64,000 bases of DNA from Dysosmobacter segnis (GTDB lineage: Bacteria > Bacillota > Clostridia > Oscillospirales > Oscillospiraceae). Positions 62,218 through 64,000 of this stretch are shown piece after piece; within the stretch, counting starts at the first letter, position 1; each line of letters begins with the position of its first letter. The notes under the pieces are model-generated. The model was not told where the DNA came from and searched no databases. It was given only the letters and a program-made list of their open reading frames with translations. The DNA is taken from the NCBI RefSeq assembly GCF_014297285.1, contig NZ_JACOQI010000005.1, positions 62,001 to 126,000 on the forward strand. The letters are read 5' to 3'. The position numbers were made by a program, and so were the translations under genes.

Positions 62218-62637
62218 TTGAGCAAGAAAGAAAAATTTGCCCTCTATCTCACCCCTGAGAAAAAGGCACGCTTGGAGCGACGATATCAGGAGGACGGCAG
62301 CCGCAGCATCACCGGATTCATTGAGCGGGCCATCGATTTCTACCTGGACTATCTCAGTGCCAACAACGCTGGGCTGTTCCTCCCCACCTCCATCCAGTCC
62401 TATCTGGACGGTCGAGTGGGGCAAATGGAAAACAAAATGGCATCGCTGGCTTACAAGCAGGCGGTGGAGTTGGACATGCTGTCCGGAATCATTGCGGACA
62501 GTTTTCAGTTCAGTGAGGAGGACCTGCGCCGACGCCGTGCGGAGAGCGTCCGAAATGTGAAACAGACCAATGGTCGCATCTCGTTCGAAAAACGGGTGCG
62601 GGAATCCTGGGAGGACGATGACGGATGGCAAGACTGA
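62218..62637 (+). CDS. MobC-like relaxosome accessory protein
   Basis: 139 aa starting at TTG (62218), with AAAGGAG upstream. A ribbon-helix-helix-like N-terminus (KEKFALYLTPEKKARLERRYQEDGSRSITGFIERAIDFYLDYL) fits DNA-binding plasmid mobilization proteins. It overlaps the relaxase start by 13 bases, so both are made together. It probably helps the relaxase at the transfer origin. Confidence 0.75.
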   Translation: MSKKEKFALYLTPEKKARLERRYQEDGSRSITGFIERAIDFYLDYLSANNAGLFLPTSIQSYLDGRVGQMENKMASLAYKQAVELDMLSGIIADSFQFSEEDLRRRRAESVRNVKQTNGRISFEKRVRESWEDDDGWQD

Positions 62638-64000
62638 TCGTCAAAAGCCCGTACATCAAGTGCGGAGTCGGTCACTCAGCAGGCGGATACATGAGATACA
62701 TCGCCACCCGTGAGCGGGTCGAGTTGATCCAGGATAACCGTCCGCCAACAAGAAAGCAGGAACAGCTTATCGCAAAACTGGTGAAGGATTTTCCTGACGC
62801 AAAGGAGATGGGTGAGTACGGTGACTACCAAGAACGCCCCACCAAGGCCAATGCCTCCGCCTTTATCTCTCAGGCGTTGGAGGAAAACTGGAGCGATGTT
62901 CAGAAATCGGATGGCTACATGAAGTACATCGCAACACGGCCAAGAGCAGAACGGCTGGGCTCCCATGGTCTCTTCAGTGACAAAGATGGCGTGGAGCTGG
63001 ACAAGGCTATGGCGGAACTGGAGGACTACACAGGAAATGTGTGGACGCACATCATCTCCCTGAAGCGAGAGGACGCAGAACGGTTGGGCTACGACAATGC
63101 CAGGGCGTGGAGGAATCTCCTTCGCGCCCACCGCAACGACATCGCCGCCGCTATGAATATCCCGCCCCAGGACTTCCGCTGGTATGCTGCCTTCCATGAT
63201 GAGGGTGACCATCCCCATGTGCACATGATGGCATGGTCCGTAAAACCGGGACAGGCGTATCTATCTCAGGACGGCATCCGACAAATCAAATCCAAGCTCA
63301 CCAACGATATCTTCCAACAGGAAATGCTTCACCTCTATGAACAGAAAACGGTTTCCCGTGACCAGCTGGTACGGGAAGCGCGGCAGGCCATGCGGGAGCT
63401 GGTCCAGCAGATGCGAACCAGGATCTGCGACCACCCCGAGGTGGAGCAACTCATGCAGGAGCTGGCTCTCCAACTGGAAACCGTCAAGGGGAAGAAGTCC
63501 TACGGCTACCTTCCGAAGAAGCAAAAGGCGCTGGTAGATGAGATCGTGGACCAGATGGAGCAGCTCCCGACCGTGGCCGAGTGCTACGAACAGTGGTGGC
63601 AGCTGCAAGGTCAAGTGGAAGATTTCTATTCTGAGAAGGAGCGGCACCGCCCGCCGCTGTCCCGGCAGAAGGAGTTTCGCCAAATCAAGAATGCGGTCAT
63701 CCAAGAGGCGGAGACGATCCGCCTGGGGAAAATCACCTTTGAGGATGATACCCTGGACCAGAGTGATGAGGCAGAGAAGGATGAAAATGTGTCCTGGGAC
63801 TTCCGGACGCTGCGGATAGACGTTCAGGATGAATACTCGTCACTGGCAGAACGGGATGATGCCGTGGAAAGTATGCGGGAACTTGCGGAGAACGGTGACA
63901 TCCATGCGCAGTATTTTATGGGAGAACTGTATCGGGACGGCCCGCTGCTGCCGCCGGACTGGGTGATGGCCCGATACTGGTTTGACAAAGCGGCAAAGCA
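62625..64000 (+). CDS. MobP-type relaxase, 3' end outside the window
   Basis: At least 458 aa. The histidine cluster FHDEGDHPHVHMMAW (about 190-204) matches the metal-binding motif of MobP relaxases. The N-terminus (MARLIVKSPYIK...GGYMRYIATRERVE) is of the MobP3 kind. The GYM-YIATR motif occurs twice (about 21-31 and 97-108), so the start of the protein may be duplicated. The C-terminal part visible here is a SEL1-type helical repeat (MRELAENGDIHAQYFMGELYRDG..., ARYWFDKAAK). It would nick the element DNA at its transfer origin and pilot it into the recipient. Confidence 0.9.
   Translation, partial: MARLIVKSPYIKCGVGHSAGGYMRYIATRERVELIQDNRPPTRKQEQLIAKLVKDFPDAKEMGEYGDYQERPTKANASAFISQALEENWSDVQKSDGYMKYIATRPRAERLGSHGLFSDKDGVELDKAMAELEDYTGNVWTHIISLKREDAERLGYDNARAWRNLLRAHRNDIAAAMNIPPQDFRWYAAFHDEGDHPHVHMMAWSVKPGQAYLSQDGIRQIKSKLTNDIFQQEMLHLYEQKTVSRDQLVREARQAMRELVQQMRTRICDHPEVEQLMQELALQLETVKGKKSYGYLPKKQKALVDEIVDQMEQLPTVAECYEQWWQLQGQVEDFYSEKERHRPPLSRQKEFRQIKNAVIQEAETIRLGKITFEDDTLDQSDEAEKDENVSWDFRTLRIDVQDEYSSLAERDDAVESMRELAENGDIHAQYFMGELYRDGPLLPPDWVMARYWFDKAAK

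Larger units (their letters stand above)
50538..64000. mobile_element. Second integrated mobilizable/conjugative element, left part
   Basis: Starts at the tRNA-Val scar and continues to the window end. Contents: glycosidase-like SLH protein, KdpDE-like pair, CorC-like and KtrBA genes as cargo, then a sigma factor, DUF6076 protein, HTH genes, a MobC-like protein and a MobP-type relaxase. The intact tRNA-Val, and probably the integrase, should lie to the right of the window. That the cargo belongs to the same element is inferred from position. Confidence 0.65.

Overview
The window looks like part of a chromosome from a moderately GC-rich, spore-forming gut Clostridium of the Oscillospiraceae type (relatives of Flavonifractor, Lawsonibacter or Oscillibacter). 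The support is SpoVAC and SpoIID, a DUF1540 protein, strong AGGAGG ribosome sites, intrinsic terminators, a tandem glycine riboswitch and typical Firmicutes host genes. The genus is an inference. Host DNA is interrupted by three blocks of acquired DNA.

Block 1 (1 to about 29,490) is the right part of an integrative and conjugative element. Nearly all genes are on the minus strand. Read in transcription order they are: a winged-helix protein and an ArpU-like putative activator (28.9-27.3 kb); a transfer operon with a VirB2-like pilin, a 38-aa membrane peptide, VirB6/TrbL, a VirB4 ATPase with a fused PrgI-like N-terminus, a C39-like peptidase and the VirD4 coupling ATPase; then a surface module with a sortase, a CAP-domain protein and a 1,561-aa thioester/Cna-B adhesin ending in a bare LPKTGY; then small unknown genes, a NYN-domain nuclease-like protein, an XRE regulator and a resolvase-like gene. 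The right end interrupts spoVAC, whose last third is missing. A good promoter with four 11-bp-phased direct repeats and a leader hairpin precede the pilin gene. A row of hairpins at 2.10-2.32 kb looks like an unannotated structured RNA.

Host segment (29.5-44.4 kb): hemW, a PF06541-type membrane protein, a DUF1540 protein, a TauE/SafE transporter split into two overlapping half-genes, a CssRS-like two-component pair next to HtrA, a copper-amine-oxidase-stalk protein, SpoIID, a DUF4300-like lipoprotein, tRNA-Leu(CAA), asnS and a glycine-riboswitch-controlled sodium:glycine/alanine symporter.

Block 2 (about 44.5-49.3 kb) is an AT-richer island between the symporter and tRNA-Ser(CGA). It holds a Bro-N protein, a RloC/PrrC-like SMC-type ATPase with a zinc-hook CxxC, a shortened KilA-N protein and a stand-alone recombinase-domain protein. 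It looks like a phage-defence island. After tRNA-Ser comes a host glutamine amidotransferase gene.

Block 3 (about 50.5 kb to the window end) starts at a displaced 3' half of tRNA-Val(GAC), the usual scar of tRNA-targeted integration. Its cargo is an SLH-anchored glycosidase-like protein, a short KdpDE-like pair, a CorC-like CBS transporter and a KtrB/KtrA potassium system. This cargo lies between two diverged copies of a 52-bp sequence. The backbone follows: a sigma factor, a DUF6076 protein, an excisionase-like HTH gene, a RepA-like HTH gene, a MobC-like protein and a MobP-type relaxase that runs off the window.
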